A DNA stretch of 64,000 nt from Flammeovirgaceae bacterium UBA2366 (lineage in GTDB: Bacteria > Bacteroidota > Bacteroidia > Cytophagales > Cyclobacteriaceae), in the NCBI GenBank assembly GCA_002344065.1, contig DDTK01000011.1, positions 372,001 to 436,000 of the forward strand. The letters run 5' to 3'. How positions within the stretch are numbered: the first letter of the stretch is position 1; each line of letters begins with the position of its first letter. The notes beneath the pieces are model-generated. The model saw only the letters and a list, made by a program, of their open reading frames with translations, ran no database searches and was not told where the DNA came from. Both the position numbers and the translations under genes were made by a program. Shown here piece after piece: positions 63,641 to 64,000 of this stretch.

Positions 63641-64000
63641 TCAGGTTAGTTTAAGCTTTTCTTTCAGCATGGTAAAATCAACAGGCTTGGTAAGAAAATC
63701 ATCTGCCCCAAGTTCTTCTGCTACCCTCCTGTTTTCAGCATCTCCATAGGCAGTGATCATCATCACCACAGGTGGGGGTTTCATGTATTTCTTCTTTACG
63801 TTTTCCAGCAGTTGCAAGCCACTCATGCCGGGCATGTTGATGTCTGACAAGATAAGCATCGCTTCGTGCTCCCATTTATTGAGTTGCACCAGTGCATCTT
63901 CGCCTGAGAAGGAAAAAGCAAATTCAACCTGACCGTTTTTTATTTCTCTTCTGAAACGTTGCTCAAACAAAGTTTTTACATCTTGTTCATCATCTACTAC
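63641..64000 (-). CDS. Response regulator receiver protein (partial, runs off window end)
   Basis: The frame is open to the last base of the window; the visible 119 residues begin VVDDEQDVKTLFEQRFRREI. Receiver features are the acidic pair (VDDE), phosphoacceptor Asp in LILSDINMPGMSG, Thr in MITAYGD and Lys in FLTKPVDF. It ends soon after the receiver fold, so it is a stand-alone CheY-like protein. Its sequence is similar to the receiver of the next gene, suggesting tandem duplication. A histidine kinase may lie upstream, beyond position 64000. Confidence 0.88.
   Translation of the reverse strand, partial: VVDDEQDVKTLFEQRFRREIKNGQVEFAFSFSGEDALVQLNKWEHEAMLILSDINMPGMSGLQLLENVKKKYMKPPPVVMMITAYGDAENRRVAEELGADDFLTKPVDFTMLKEKLKLT

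Overview
The window looks like a chromosomal segment of a member of the Bacteroidota, most likely the Cytophagales. The grounds are gene content (a DUF151 nuclease fused to a UVR motif, a transketolase split into half-subunits, NhaD, DUF4956, a thiol peroxidase with a Lys/Ala/Pro tail), A-rich leaders without Shine-Dalgarno sequences, and a few TAnnTTTG-like -7 elements. No rRNA, tRNA, CRISPR array, integrase or transposase gene was found.

Positions 1-25026 are mostly housekeeping. A tight minus-strand run encodes etfB, etfA, a DUF151/UVR nuclease, a nucleoside transporter, a TrmH-like methylase and a SanA-like protein. Then come dnaB, a short Mur-ligase-like protein, a DEDDh exonuclease, an MFS carrier, small secreted proteins, and a group of ion and solute carriers (NSS symporter with a 31-codon membrane ORF just upstream, Na+/Ca2+ antiporter, NhaD, PiT). 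Membrane and secreted peptidases (M50, M48, M23), an FAH-family hydrolase, a BCP peroxiredoxin and the N-terminal half of transketolase follow.

Positions 25027-54715 form an accessory block. Five proteins start with almost the same ~195-residue TIR module, in which a W-x-x-E glutamate falls at residue 96 every time. Four fuse it to a TolB_N/FlgO-like domain and TPR repeats. The fifth fuses it to a DUF4062-like and a third TIR-like domain and opens a five-gene minus-strand operon (51256 to 38841): TIR-DUF4062, two tandem ~1350-residue membrane-anchored nSTAND ATPases, a seven-helix membrane protein, and a TPR/TRAFs-binding-SLOG-cyclase-homology protein. This operon is the best candidate for an undescribed signalling or conflict system: a split TIR/STAND arrangement with a nucleotide-sensing and cyclase-like partner. 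The block also holds a subtilisin-like lipoprotein between TIR genes, and a DUF4956/CotH-like/metallophosphatase/hydrolase operon with a divergent CotH-like paralogue. It ends with a membrane-anchored protein made of about 29 perfect-length nonapeptide repeats.

Positions 54789-64000 encode a large secreted gluzincin/beta-propeller/barrel protein, a PrsW-like intramembrane protease, a PLP-dependent enzyme with a Tat-like N-terminus, a stand-alone BLUF photoreceptor, a YtxH protein, an arylsulfatase, and a response-regulator/adenylate-cyclase pair that runs off the window end. Palindromic intergenic elements occur at about 8796-8884, 40634-40684 and 60289-60426. Functions for the accessory block are inferred from domain recognition by eye, not from database searches.
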